A DNA stretch of 64,000 bases from Heliopora coerulea (GCA_030142905.1 JASJOG010000006.1:1397501-1461500), one strand, 5' to 3'; shown: positions 47,220 to 60,774, counted from the stretch's first letter. Program-made: numbers and translations. Notes: generated by a model from the letters alone, not told the origin.

Positions 47220-47623
47220 ACAAAGCACACCCAAGTATCCAGTTCAAGATCGAAAAACCTAATATCACCTCTAGAGGCAAATCTTTGTCATTACTTGATT
47301 TCACGGTCACTATCACGGAAGGTGGAGAAGCTGAATTTTTATCCTACAAAAAGAAAGCCAAAAAGCCCATCTTCATGCATTTCAGATCAGCGGTACCCAG
47401 ACAAATGAAATTTAACATTATACGCAATGAAAGGAACCGAATAAACCAACGACGCTCAACACAATCTGACAAAGACAAACACCATCGAGAATTCCCGCGC
47501 ATCTGACTTCTCAACTAATACCCGCACAATTGGATAGAAGAAACTCGCCTGGACAAACAAACCGCCTGTAGCAACCGACGCCCACACGATAAGACCAATT
47601 GGTTCTATCTCCGTATTCCGTAC

Positions 47624-48088
47624 GTGTCTGACGCAGTCGATCACAAAATTAGAAACATGTTTGAACGCGAAGGCCCCCCGATTAAAATCATTCACAAATC
47701 GACAGCATTACGACAAATAATTCAACGGAAGAGTGATCAAACTGTATGCAATCGAACAGACTGTGCCACCTCTAAGGACCGAATATGTTTTAGAAAGAAT
47801 GTCGTATACAAGATCACTTGTAGCAAATGTCAACGAAACTATATTGGCAGCACTATCAGAAATATACACGACAGAATTAAAGAACATCTCACCAAACCAG
47901 CATCTTCGGTATTTAAAGATCTCATTAACTGTAACAATAACACAAGGACTGCTATAACCGTGAAAATTATTGCCAGAGACACTGATCCAGTCAATTTACG
48001 TCTAAAAGAAGCTCTCCATATTAAGAAGGAAAAACCACAATTCAATTCTCGAGAGGAATGTAATGAACTATCCGACTTACTGTTTTAG
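47624..48088 (+). pseudogene. Penelope GIY-YIG endonuclease domain
   Basis: 154 codons. KITCSKCQRNYIGST is the GIY-YIG core with its CxxC; RNIHDRIKEHL follows with the catalytic-helix Arg. The domain itself looks intact but is out of frame with the reverse transcriptase. Confidence 0.75.
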
Positions 48089-48207
48089 ACTATTTATAAA
48101 TCCACATATTTAAATTATATTAGTTTTACATATTTTAAAATATATATTCATAATATTTTAGGGTATTTAACACCTATATTAAGCTGTTATCTTTTATCCT
48201 TTTATCC

Positions 48208-48256
48208 TTCTTTGTCTCTGAAGATGTCGTTGCACGACGAAAGCTAGGACGATATT
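48208..48256 (+). ncRNA. Hammerhead-ribozyme-like motif, right Penelope end
   Basis: CTGAAGA, U, stem II GTCGT/ACGAC with TGC loop, GAAA, GCTA. Stem I is TTGTCT with GGACGA. Compared with the left end, one U-G pair becomes C-G, a pair-preserving change. Confidence 0.65.
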
Positions 48257-48589
48257 AAGCTTTTAATAAAGTATTATATTCACAGTAGTGACTGGCCTCA
48301 CTCGATTTCTCTGATCTAATTTACATGGTTAGTTTATCAAAACAGTCATCGGTTGGTTAAAAATTTAAACAGAGCTTATTAGTGTTTTCTTTCACTCTTA
48401 TTAGATGAACCAGATAATTTATCAATTCATAATGATCATTAGTTGAAGCAGACCATGTCTTTGGCCATATATTGTAAGAGCTACATGCGCTACAAGCCTA
48501 CGTCTTGACAAAAGCGAATTGCTTGGCAAAACATCAATGCACGACAGACAAGAGTGATTTGCTCCCTTCTTTTAACTCCCCTATTAATA

Positions 48590-49925
48590 TGCAGTTTACT
48601 TCCTGAACATTATTCTGTTGCTATATGAAGGTAATTATGGACTTATTGAACATTATCCTAGAGTTGTGCCAAGCAAATTGTGAATTTATTTTATTGTAGT
48701 TGCTCAGGATTAAGCTGTAGCAATTACTTCATGGCAATTTTGAACTTACGTTAGTTAATGAACTTTATCTTGCTGCTGTATCGCGATAATTTTGAACTTA
48801 CAGTTATTTAACTCCTGCATGTTACATTGTCCTTCGACAGTATCTAGATAATTAGTAGACTTAGGTGTATTTACTTGCTCAACATTACCTGGAGCTGTAC
48901 CAAGATAATTTTAAACTCATTTAACTTCCTGAACATAATGTTGCTTACATGAACATATTTTACCTTTTGAACAACATCCTGCTGCTGTACCTGGGTGATT
49001 TTAAAATTATTTTACAATTACTAACTTCTTATTAACCGAGAGCGCGGTCATTACGGGATAATATCAGAGACAGGTCTTGACAGTGCGGACCGACCCCGGA
49101 GGGCGAGGTCCGTACATCAAAGACCCCGGTCTGATATTCTACCGTAATGACCAAGCGGACGAGGTTAATAAGAGGTTTATTATGTGGCTTGTTTTAAACA
49201 AGCAAAATATACAGATAAAAATGTTGCATTCGTATAGTGTGACAAACCTTAAGAGTTAGTTGTCAAACGCTTTTGCAGACACAGAACACAAAGAAAGATC
49301 AATTTGCTTCCAAATTCACGAGTAAAAACCAATAATTTAGACATGTCAATGAAAAAAATGCTGCTAAAGTTGGGTTTTTTTCGTGCCGTAAGTTTTTCTT
49401 ACATGCCTGCAAGTTTTCGCGGGAAAATTCAGTCAGAGCGTCTAAGTCAATCAGAACGCTCCATTTCACCGGAAGTAGCGCCAACCATATAATAATGTAC
49501 CTCATCCAGCTGCTGTAGCATACTGATTTGAATTTATGAACATTATATTGTTGCTGTAAGAAGTTAATTTTGAACTGAGGGTAACTTTGGAATTATTTTA
49601 TTTCTTGAACATTATGCTGGTGCTGTGTCGGCTGATTTTGAACTTATTTTACTCAATTAATATTACGCTGCAGGAAATCTTTAACTTATTTTTGTTCCTT
49701 AGCATTATCGTGGTGCTGAACAAAGTAGATTTTTAACTCTGTTTGCTTTCTGAACAATTTCTTGTTACATAACAACTTAACAAGCTGATTTTCAACTTAC
49801 ATGTCAATGCATTTTACTTCCTGGAAACTATCCTGCTGCTGTGCGAAACTGATTTTGCATTTACACTGTACTGTATTTTGTCATAAAAATTATCCTGCTC
49901 CTGTACCATTCGACTGGGTTACTGA
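48590..49925. repeat. Ancient degenerate minisatellite (about 55-65 bp units)
   Basis: Variants of CTTCCTGAACATTATCCTGC, then TGCTGTACC and GATTTTGAACTTATTTTA recur more than a dozen times. The array is interrupted by the MITE-bearing segment at about 49025-49505. Confidence 0.75.
49029..49171. mobile_element. Foldback MITE inserted in the minisatellite
   Basis: Arms 49029-49067 (TTATTAACCGAG, GCGGTCATTACGG) and 49131-49171 (CCGTAATGACC, CGAGGTTAATAA). The core GGACCGACCCCGGAGGGCGA is itself a small hairpin. Confidence 0.7.
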
Positions 49926-50471
49926 CTGCATCTCTGATGTTCGAAAAAATTTGTGGTTGAATGGATAATCATAGGAATTGGTAATACTTATTTTGGCACT
50001 CATGTTTGAGGGGTGTCTAGTAAGTTAGTTGTTTGTGTTATAATGATAAATTCATTAGTTGGGCATCAACCATTCATTGTTTTATAAAGTGGAGTTAGTG
50101 TATAGCAGATATAGGTAAGGATTTACAAGAAGACAGTTGAATTGATTCTAAGAGAGCAATTATAAGGCATTCCACAATGAAATAACTTTTTGTTGCTGAA
50201 AATATGGTGGCTAATTGTTATGGTTCTTAATTTTTTGCCTTGAATTTTGATCATTAATACTGTGTAATGTCCCAAGCTATGTCCAGAAAATGCAGGAAAT
50301 GGCGTTTTTAGGGGTCTTAGATTTCGAAATTTTCCCGGAACCCCTAGAAAGTGTACGCCATCGGGGTACTCACATCACAACTTTGTAACAACCAAATGGC
50401 TGAGTCCGCCTCTGTGTTATTTCAGAACAATTAAATATTACTCAATTATAGCTTAACAGCTGCAACAATAA

Positions 50472-50477
50472 TTTATT
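50472..50477 (-). promoter_or_regulatory. Possible poly(A) signal of SLC23-B
   Basis: AATAAA on the minus strand about 330 bp after the stop codon. It is the nearest good match I found; AT-rich context makes chance occurrence possible. Confidence 0.3.
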
Positions 50478-50572
50478 AAAACTTTTAAACGATCATGCAC
50501 AGGAGGTCCTGTTATCCTTTATCATTTTACATATTTCACCCATACATATTTCACCCAGTGGAAGAGTTTAGA

Positions 50573-50773
50573 TTAGCAAAGCCATCGACCTGACAGAACT
50601 GAGTCACAAGGATTGAGTACCGCGCTGATGTTGTTCGTAGGATCTGGGTGATCAAGTTCCCTTAAGGAAAGTTTAGTTAGGATGTTAAACAATAAAACAC
50701 AACCAATCAAAATAAACAATACCAACAATATAACCAAAATAAAATCAGAAGAACGCTTAATCACAGTTTTCAT
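50573..50773 (-). CDS. Small ORF just downstream of SLC23-B, one predicted membrane span
   Basis: 66 codons starting at ATG 27 bp after the SLC23-B stop, so within its presumed 3' UTR. It begins MKTVIKRSSDF, then ILVILLVLFILIGCVLLFNI, a clean membrane anchor, then a polar tail with several Cys. I recognise no family. It could be chance in AT-rich DNA; copy A has no counterpart. Confidence 0.2.
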   Translation of the reverse strand: MKTVIKRSSDFILVILLVLFILIGCVLLFNILTKLSLRELDHPDPTNNISAVLNPCDSVLSGRWLC

Positions 50774-50800
50774 ATTTAAATACCTTCAAAGGTATTTTTC

Positions 50801-51174
50801 TTACAAGGAGGTGTGGTGATTTTGAGATGAGTTCGTCTTTGATATCGTATCTACACAATTCTCTTCACTAGCTCCCATATTCAAAACTCCATTCGATGAC
50901 ATTTCAACGTCGGTGTGTTGTTCACCGTAATAAGGCAAGAACGGGATGTATTTGGAAATTTTCCACTTGCTTATAAAGCCGAATGGTAAATCATAAACAT
51001 GAACAGTCGCTATGCTCTTCCCTCTATTACTAGTCACGAGGCTACGCCATTTTTGTATTCCTCTCTCCTCCGGAGTTCCAGGGATGATATTGTCCAGTAT
51101 CAAAGCCAATATCCCACCAACAGCCGTATTAGTTTTCAACAGAACTGTGAAAATCTGGTCGATTTCTTCGACAC
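50801..51174 (-). CDS. SLC23: SLC23-B last exon with stop
   Basis: Encodes [20 protein letters not shown], the last span, [11 protein letters not shown] and YDLPFGF. The final 40 residues have diverged strongly from copy A (Asn/Ser/His-rich). Confidence 0.95.
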
Positions 51175-54100
51175 CTTTGAAATAAACGAAATCATACAAA
51201 TAGCAAGAATTAAGCTACGGTTCGGCACATCTATTCCCTGATATACAAACACTTCAGTTATATACAAATGTTATGTAGGCACCCAGATACGTGAAATTAT
51301 ACTGTTTCTGAGTAACAGTCTAGAGTTTGGGTCTTTGGTTTAGAGAAGTAGGACATGTTGGAGCTAGTTATGTTTCCTGCAAAAATTGCCTGACGTTAGC
51401 GAAAGAAAAACTGAGTTGCCAAATGGTTACAATGATTGCAAAGTGGTTAAAATGCAAAAGAAAAAAAATACTCTTAAAAAAAGTCTGTTCTCATCGGTTG
51501 AAACTGACTTAGGAACAGAACTTGTACTTGCACCAATGGCCGGTTCCCTTTATTACGTCAGCTGAGTACAACTACTAAAAACTCTGCGGTTTTTTCATTT
51601 TAATGCAAACATTGAATTCCCAAATCAAGTGGAAAGAGAATTGCTCGGATTAACATTACAAACAAGGTTTCGAAAGGCATTCTGGTAGTTGTATTCAGCA
51701 GATGTATAAGGGGAACTGGCTATTCTTTGAACCTTTGCATGATGATTAAATTAATAGTTACACTGTCGACCCGTTTGCTCAGTCCTTTATCAAAGTAATG
51801 GTCAACACCTCGTTGGCTCACGACACATCGAAACAACTCAAAATTACTGTCTGTCTTAGACAGGTGGCAGGTGGCTGTCTTCGAGGGAGATAACGTAATC
51901 TGATACCGGCCGTCGGCTTGCCGTAAGGGCTCTTTAAACGTGCGATCTTGTGCTTTGCGATTGACATACTGGAGTATGTGTTTAACTTGTTATTGTGGCA
52001 TATTGAAATTTCATTATCCAAATTTATGGATAAGCCATCGCCAATCCGTTCTGGGAGATACTTTGAACCTTTTTTCGCCTGAAAAATGACTGTTGTCCGT
52101 CTTGGAGAGTTTGTTTATTGTAAAATAATGGATAAACGCCCGGGACCAACGTGGTGTCCGTCTTAGGTAGGTGTCCGTTAAGAGGGAGTACACATTATAT
52201 GTTTTATTTAATCCAGACCTAAATATACATCATTAAAGATGCAATGCGTATATCATTAAAATCATTGCAATGAGATGTTTTATTTGCCCTCATTTATTTT
52301 AAACAAACATTTTCAATTTCATCCTGAACATACTATACGTTTAAACACATTTATATTTGCTAGCTCTTTTTGTAGAGCAGTCGATGTACGGTACTTAATA
52401 TACAGTAAACTCGCCTGAGTCGGACTCGCTAAACTTGGATCTTCTGCTATCTCGGATGCATCAAAAAGTCCTGTTGATTTCTAACTTTATATCCGAGAAA
52501 CACATAACTCGGATTTTGTTTAACTCGGATGAAATTTTGATGCACAATCGAATCCGACTTAGGCGAGTTTTACTGTAATTAAAAAACAAAAAATTCTTAT
52601 TTTTAATGTAAGAGCTCTTCCAGGATTTTCCCTGAAAGTCATCCCCCAAAAATCCATTTCCAGGACAGGTATCGGTAATGGTATTTACCTAAATTTGTGC
52701 ATCATTAAATGTTTCTAAAAGTAGACAATAGGCTCACGTAAGAATACAAGACAACGTGTGGCGTTTGTCCCTGGCAGGAAGCAAAGAAGACTTCCATTGA
52801 TTTGGTGGTCATGTTCATAAAATCGATCATTGATGTATGATACAAACTTGTACGCTCTATTTTCTTCTGTTTCTTGAAAATATGGGGGAAAGATTTCTTA
52901 AGCTTGAAGCTGTATAAATTACTCACCAATGCATGCAAACTGTATGTATAAAAAGTCGTGTCGCTATCCACAATTCTAATCGAGAAGCGAATCACGACTA
53001 TTAACCAGAGAGAGCAGACTATGTACTATTCAGTGGTTGACTTTGCACTAACCAAGGATGTTTAGCAATTTCTATCGATTCTCTCATCTTTCTGGAAAGA
53101 TGGATTCAAGAAGTATTTCCTGTCGCTGGCTGGAAGCGAACATTCCTCCCATTGATTTGGTGGTTGTCATCGTGAAATGATACATGTTACAAACCTGTAC
53201 CTCCCATTTTTTCTGCTTTATAGAAATATGGGGGAGAAATTTCTCAAGCTTTAAACTGTGATAAATTACTTACCAGTATCAATGGTTCCAGGGTTTTTCT
53301 CGAGATAATCAGGGATCACTAAACCCATGATCAAGGAAAAACCAACGATGAATAGATTTCGAACAGAGTTGAGGTTGACAAATTGGAGATTTGAAATTCC
53401 TACAGCGGTAATTACTCCGAACATACAGCAGAATACTCCTCCTATGACTGGATCAGGAATGGTTGAAAACAGAGCTCCAAATTTACCAAGAAGGCCTAGG
53501 ATAATCATACATAATGCTCCAAACTGGACCACACGACGACTGCCAACCTAAGTAAACGCGCAATAATATTCTCAAAATATTTCACAATTCATAAACAAAA
53601 CACAAAGAAAATGAACATCGCAGAGGCAAGTTTAAAGCCGAAGGAAAATTACAAAAATTAGCTAAATGCAGGCCCAACCTTATCTCAAGATACGGGTTCC
53701 CTCTTAAAACTAGTTCAGCCTCTCGTGAAAAGTTCTTCCTCAAGTTTTAAAACACCTTGACCTCGGTTGAAAGAAAAAAAAAATTAAATAAACCAACTCT
53801 AGTCTGTTTCGCCTCATTTGTTCAACATGTAGGTGCCTTTAAATCGGAGGAAGAAATGTTTCTCAACACGTTTTTTGAATGTTACATGAGTAATGCAGCT
53901 TTTTAGGCGTGACAGATGCGTACACATGAAGGCACTACGTGGATACATGAATCGACCCATAACAGATCTGCAACCTCCGCTTTTTAATCTGCAAAGAATG
54001 CACCATAGGCGGCGGAACAGGGGGTAAAGGAGGTCTATAACCCCCAATATTTTCAGACTAATATTACAACTTGCCTTTGCTTCTTACCTTGAGATAAAGA

Positions 54101-55520
54101 TTATAGCCCAACCGATAGCTTTAAAGACTCCCACAGAAACGTGAATTTGCTACATAGCAATAAATTCTATTAAGACTTAATCCAATTTGAGTTTGGATAG
54201 GTCTCTTTAAAATCATCTGCTGGGTTATAATTTTTATCAAAATAATTTGCTTCCCACCTGGAACGTCCATGGTTACTGATTTTTATATTGCTTAAACAAT
54301 GGTGTGAGAGCGTTTTGTCCCAATTGATATCCTTATTTATGAAATCAAACTACGAAATTGCTAATTCACATGTTTATATAATAATGAATTCCTATATAAA
54401 TATATAACCCCTGTATAAAAAGTATAAGATTAACATAATTGCTACAAATACCGTTTAATTAACATGGGCATATTTTCTCTTACCCTAGTGATCCCAATGG
54501 CTCCGATGTTCTCGCTAAATGACGTCGTTGCATTACCAGTTCCGACAATCCCAGCTAAAAAGCATGAAATACCTTCAACACCAATCCCCCGATTGATGGC
54601 GTGGGACGGAGGTGGTGGAGCTCCAGAAAGCCTAGCGCATGCGTAATAATCTCCAATAGACTCTACTACACCAGAAATTACGCCTGCCAACATACCAAAC
54701 ACACCAGCCAGACTCACTGTAGGTGTGCCCCACTGACCTGAAAGAAAAAACAGGCAAAAAGTCAAGACAAATTAAAGGTTAACCTCATCCTCAGGATTAC
54801 TAAATCGATCCTATCTGGAACATGAGTATGACATCTGCCATGTTAGCGTACTGCTACTCCTAATTTCAGACTGATCTACCCCTGAACCGATTGGTCAATT
54901 TGAAGATCTACCCGTGAACCTATTGGTTCTAAGCGAGGCTTGCAATGCTGATAGTAATTTGTGATAAGTGGAAGTAAGCCTGTTTCACTAACTATTTTAC
55001 AATTAATATCATATTAAAATACGGAACGATTTAAATTATTATTTATTACAGATAATAATCCAGTGCATTAACGAGTTTATTCATTTCAGTGAATACTTCC
55101 AATTTACGTTTGGCTGAATATTGGAGTGAAGTGATTATCTGAAGGGAATAATTTCGCATTTTTTATGGACAACTAGAACAAAATGGTTATTGCTTGCAAT
55201 ACTATTAACAATGTAATACAATCAGACAAAATTGGTCCAAAGTAATCGACACCCTATTCATATCGAATCATGGATTTATCTTAAGGCATCTCATTAGCTT
55301 CAAGGAGATTCGGGAGCTTGGTTAAAGCAGTGCTTATCGTGCATTAATTGATCCATTGCAAACTTACATTAATTTTCCCAAGCTAACTTTGGACAAGCTA
55401 ACTTTGCCCAAGCGAACTTTGGGCAATATCACTCTGGTTACATGCAATTTATAAAGTTGTTTTCCTTCAGACCTTTTGTAACTTAGTTTACAATAACCCG
55501 TACAATCTCTTGTCACTGGT

Positions 55521-55551
<31 letters not shown>

Positions 55552-58500
55552 TTCACTAATTAATTCATTTATTCATCTTTATCGCAAGTTCATTTGGACA
55601 TCTGTGACTTTGTAATGGTTTTAGTTGACCTAACATTATGGAATATCCTCTTTTATCTGAATTATCTGGGTTTGTTTTTTCTGCCATAATCCTGAGGTAA
55701 TGTGATTAGCTAACTGTAATCAGTGATTATAGAGGGGAAGTTATTTCAAAACCTGGTGGCCAAACTGGGGGCTAATTAAAGAGGTGCTTGAAAGAAAATG
55801 GTGTAGGGGGTAATAGAGCATCCAAGTAATAGCTGGGAGAATTGAGTCGAAAAATCAAAAGAAAAAAAGGAAAAACGTCAACGCATCGAATGAATAAAAA
55901 GATGTTCATGTAAACTTAGCCCCAGGATCTTCTGACACCTTAATCCGCTCCTCAATCTACATTATATTTATATCAGTCAAGGTGAGGTGTAGAATAAGAC
56001 TAGAATTACGGTTAGCGACTTCTCTAATCCTGACCTTAATGGTAAACAGCATACGAAATATAAAGTAACAACCATTAATGTTCACCTGGGTAAGGGAACC
56101 AAAACCAAGGTGAATCTGACACAACAGAAGACCGAGTGTCAGTTCTTGCTTTGGAGTCTTTTGATAGAACATCTGTTTCAGTAAGAATGGCGCATAAGGT
56201 CCAACTGATAGCAATAGCGATGATTACCTGAATGACAATATTGAAATATGTCATTATCGAAAATATGTCATTAGACGTTCGAATGATAGCTAATGCTCAG
56301 AGATTGCGGATTTGAACAAAACGTGCGATATCGTGCGTCCAGAGGGAACTCTTCTCAACACACACAAACTAAGCACTATAAAAAATATCTGTCATAAAGT
56401 CATTATTTAAATCGAAGAACATAGTTGTCAAAGTAGAAATCAAAATTACTCAATTATCATACACCATGGTATGCAACATTAACAATACTCCCAAGGGAGC
56501 TTGTTCTGTACTTTCGCAGCTGTGATGTTGCAGACCAGAAAATAATATTTAATTAGTAAAACAACTATGGGTCGGAGTTAAGCTATTTTCGCTTACACAC
56601 TCGCTCCCTATTTAGGTCTGTTTGTCTGTCCTACTGGCTCCCTTAATCCCTCTTCATATTTATCTATGAACTGATTCCCATTCTATCACTCACCGGAAAT
56701 AATCCAAACGGAGTCAGACTGTATGTATAAAATCCTTTACTACGTGAATAAACGGGGAAAGGAACTTTGACATGAGAAAGGAATTGAGAAGAAATAACGA
56801 TGATACCAATGGTCCTGGGGAAGAAATATGTGAAAATGTAAAATAAAATATAACATCACTTGAGGTTTAGGTTCCAGGTCTAGAGCAATTATTTATAAAC
56901 AGGAATGGATGGAAAGGATTTATCACATGTTTATTGATATTCCTTCAGGCTTGCTGTGAACAAATAAAATGAAATTGTAAGCTATCCACAGCTCCTTCGG
57001 AAGGTTAAGTCACGTGATATAAAATTCGCAAGGTTGGATTTGAAAGTAAGGGAATATAAGATGCCCTGAGTGCTAACGAAGTTTAAATATTAGATGTTTG
57101 TTTGTTTCTTTGTTTCCCATCATGGTTACATTCATTAACAGTCACACTTGGTAGATTTGAAACAATGTCGTGAGTAACATCGAAACTAGCAATGAAAGCT
57201 AGAATCATCCTGGTTAAATTTTCTCTGATTGGTTTTTACAGTCTTTCCCGTCAGTGCAGCATCAACATCTGCAGCTGCTAGAAAGTACATGCTGATTAAC
57301 GAAATTTTTTAGAAATGGTGATTGGATCGAGGTTGAGTTAGTTGTTTGCCCTTTATCGATCTCCAGTCATTCGAATTTATCATACACAACTTGAGTTACA
57401 CTTTTTGAACACTTTCATCGCAATCTACCATTTGTATTCTTATATATTTCCACGGACGTTTTTGATATTTTTATTAAAATCAACTGGAAGATTTTCTCTT
57501 CAAAACGTACCGGTCCGGACAAAAAAGCGTATTGGGTCGATTCAATATCAAAAAATTTCAGACGATTGAGCAACCAATCAGCATGCGTAATTTTCCGTAC
57601 GCACATAAAAACCAGCTCAGTCATGTAACAAATTTCCCGCACAGACCTCACTCTCTGTTAAGAATTAATCAACAAACCCGTTTCCAGTATGACCGGGTAT
57701 TGAGGACGGCAGCGTACGTGCCCTCTTAAAATATTCTTTTATGGCAGATAGTGAGCCGTCGGAAAGTTTCATAGATGAAATTCTCTTTTCTTATGTTTTG
57801 TTTTCTTCATAAATTTGCTAACTGTGAAGCGCTAATCAAGAGTAGCTTCGAATAATCGACTGAAGAGTATACCACTACGAAATGTTTTCCAGGGAACACC
57901 GTCACGCCGGCGAACTAAGGTGCGCTGGGCCCTCATCTCGGTCCCATCACAGTATTGCATGAATCTCGGCGTCACAAATGGCCAAGACAAGATTTTGTCA
58001 CTTTCGGTTATTGATTATTTCACCTTGAAATGGTCCACTACTGGAGAAAAAGATATCCCCAACCCAAAGCCAGCCTATGGTTCCCCTTAAAGAACAAAAT
58101 GCTACTTACAATGCTGTAATTCCCCAGTGACTTCCTAGATAGAGAAAAAAAGTCAGAAAAGGATGAGATTTTCATGCATTAATTATACTTTTGGACATAT
58201 TTTTTGATACTTAAATATAGATTGATTAAAAAGCCAACTTCAGTATCTCTAAACAATCATGGGCGCACATGAATACACCAATATGTTTACCTGCATAATT
58301 GGAGCAAACCCCAAACAAAGATAAACCAACCAACGCTATAGTTGGAGCAACAGTCAAAGGACCAATAAATCGTAAAAGGAAGCCAACCAATCCAGTGAAG
58401 CCGATAAAAATTTGGAAGAGAGACGATATCATCACTGCACCTTGGATCTTCAAAAATATATTATTCAAGTGAATTGGCTGAGACTCAAGATATTCAGACT

Positions 58501-59793
58501 TACAAAACTGCAAGCCTGACGAGAGGGGGGTCAGCCTGGTCGTTGACCAGGGGCTCATGGCAGAAGGGGGCCTCATTTTTTAGGGAGCAAAAGAACATTT
58601 TATGCATTATCGATAAGTTCGGCTCCATAACATTCGACAGTTGTAGTGTTAGCTTTATTAATTACGTTGCATTTGGCTTTGTCACTTCCGTGGGACCCCT
58701 TTATGTCTTTATCCCTGCCCAGGGACCTTTTATTCCTTTTTCAATGTCATAGAGACCATTTTTAATGCCATTGGGCCCCTTGGGTCCTTTATGGCTTTAT
58801 CACTGTCGTATCACTAAGCTGGGGGGCCAACACATTTGGTCTTGACCAGGGACCCAAAATTTCTCTTGGCGGCCCTGCAAAGCTGGTCACTATCGTACTC
58901 TAGTGATCCCTCGCACTAGGGGTTGCAAAATTGCTCTTCTAAAAGGAATTAGTTTACATTGAAATTTATTCATTCCCGTATTAGATTTCTTCCGGAAAAT
59001 CAATTAATTTACGGTTGTAATTGTTATAATTATGACGACTACAGCGTAATAAGTTTCAATTATGCCGAGAATTTACGGTATGGCTCACACTATATCCAAA
59101 ATGACCAATCCGAACAATAAAAGAATAGCATAAACGTAAATCGTTCGATTTATTGAGTGTTGAAATTTTGTAGTTTTTCTTGAGCAAAGTTGCCTTACAT
59201 ATGAGTGCAAGTCGTAAACTCATCCTCCAACTAAATAAAATAAAACTATGTCTATTATCTACTTACTTCACATCATTAAGATTTTTAGATTGAGACAGAC
59301 AAATATTCGGGCGCAAGTGCTACCTAACGCTTTTACAAAGAAATTAAAATTGAGAATTTTCAAAATGTGGCAAGAGGTTGGTCATCAAGAAACTTTTGCT
59401 ATCTCGAAAGAAGACATTCCCCTTAAATCTCATGACACTTTACATGAACCTTGAGACGTCAAATTCCTGCCTGAGCAGTTGTTCCTTTCTTTGATATTGC
59501 GAAATTGTGGGAGTCCATGCGCATAGTGTACACTCACAGAACAAGTAGTTAATAATAAACAGCTTATTCATTTGATAAAGGTAGGACAGTTTCCTCCTAT
59601 AAATTGGAGTCGTTAATCTCTTGGCCTCACCCTAGCAAGGTTTATGAACTCCTGGCTTTTTCATTTATCAAAAAAAAATAAATTGCTATAAAAATGATTA
59701 CTTATATATCTATATCTATATCTACCTACCTACCTACCTACCTACCTACCTACCTACCTACCTACCTACCTACCTACCTACCTACCTACCTAC

Positions 59794-59870
<77 letters not shown>

Positions 59871-60689
59871 AATCTATCTATCTATATATATATATGTGTG
59901 TGTATGCATGTAAGAATATATTTTTATAAGAATTTAAAACTATATTTGTCTTTAAATAAGTTAATAGAATGGCATTTATGTGTGCAGAAACGGATTTGGA
60001 GAAAGCTGCCTTTATAATTTCCACTAAGATTCTCACCTCACGCATGCGGATTTTCCATATATCATCAAAGGTGCTATTCGTGGGATCTGAAAATAAAGTT
60101 GCTGTAATAATATATTTTGAATTTGAACCGACAAAGTTATTAAATATTCTCCTTGAACGTCCCGAAAAGCCTAAATCATTTTATTATACCACTACAATAA
60201 TTTCAAACCACTCGCTTAATTTTCTTGATCGTCTTCTAAAACAAAACAATAATTAGATTGTGAAATTAGGTTGCAATGCCGTTAAAAAAAATTAATAAAG
60301 CAAAAGAGTTTCGACCCCTGGCAAAAGTCCAGGCTTTACATAAAAACCTATAGCAGCCATTGGCGTCCGCAGGATTCTTTCTAGGGGGTCAAGTGGGATA
60401 GCCATGGTATGCGGTGAGCTTATGACCGTTGACGTAATGCCGGCACAGGTTTGAAATTTTAAGAAGTCCGCACCATTTACTCTGTGAAAATCACCCGTTC
60501 CGTGCCCAAAAATAGCAGCATCCGTGCCAACATCTTAGCTGTGATGTGCCCAAAATGTTGATAGTGTAAACGGTGCTTTTGACATACTTATTATGAGATA
60601 AAGCATGAAAGAAGCTTTAGAAAAGAAGTCCAAAACTCTTAATAGTAAATAATTCTCATTCGTAAAACCAGCGATCGTCATTTCATGTA

Positions 60690-60774
<85 letters not shown>

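Larger units (their letters stand above)
46286..48322 (+). mobile_element. Penelope-like element with inverted terminal repeats
   Basis: The roughly 340-bp left end (46286-46628) is an inverted copy of the right end (47972-48322). Between, the + strand encodes reverse-transcriptase motifs (YSLDVTALYTS about 46865, RYVDDIL about 47155, LSLLDFTV about 47290), then a GIY-YIG endonuclease (47624-48088: VVYKITCSKCQRNYIGST, DRIKEHL) with an upstream Cys motif CNRTDC. Frameshifts at about 46800, 47180 and 47500 break the frame. Each terminal repeat holds a hammerhead-like motif pointing outward. The right repeat overlaps the end of the GIY-YIG frame. Confidence 0.88.

Noticed and set aside
59694..60017. 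107-codon Y/L/P/I/S repeat protein
   Set aside because: It is the CTAC/CTAT microsatellite translated.
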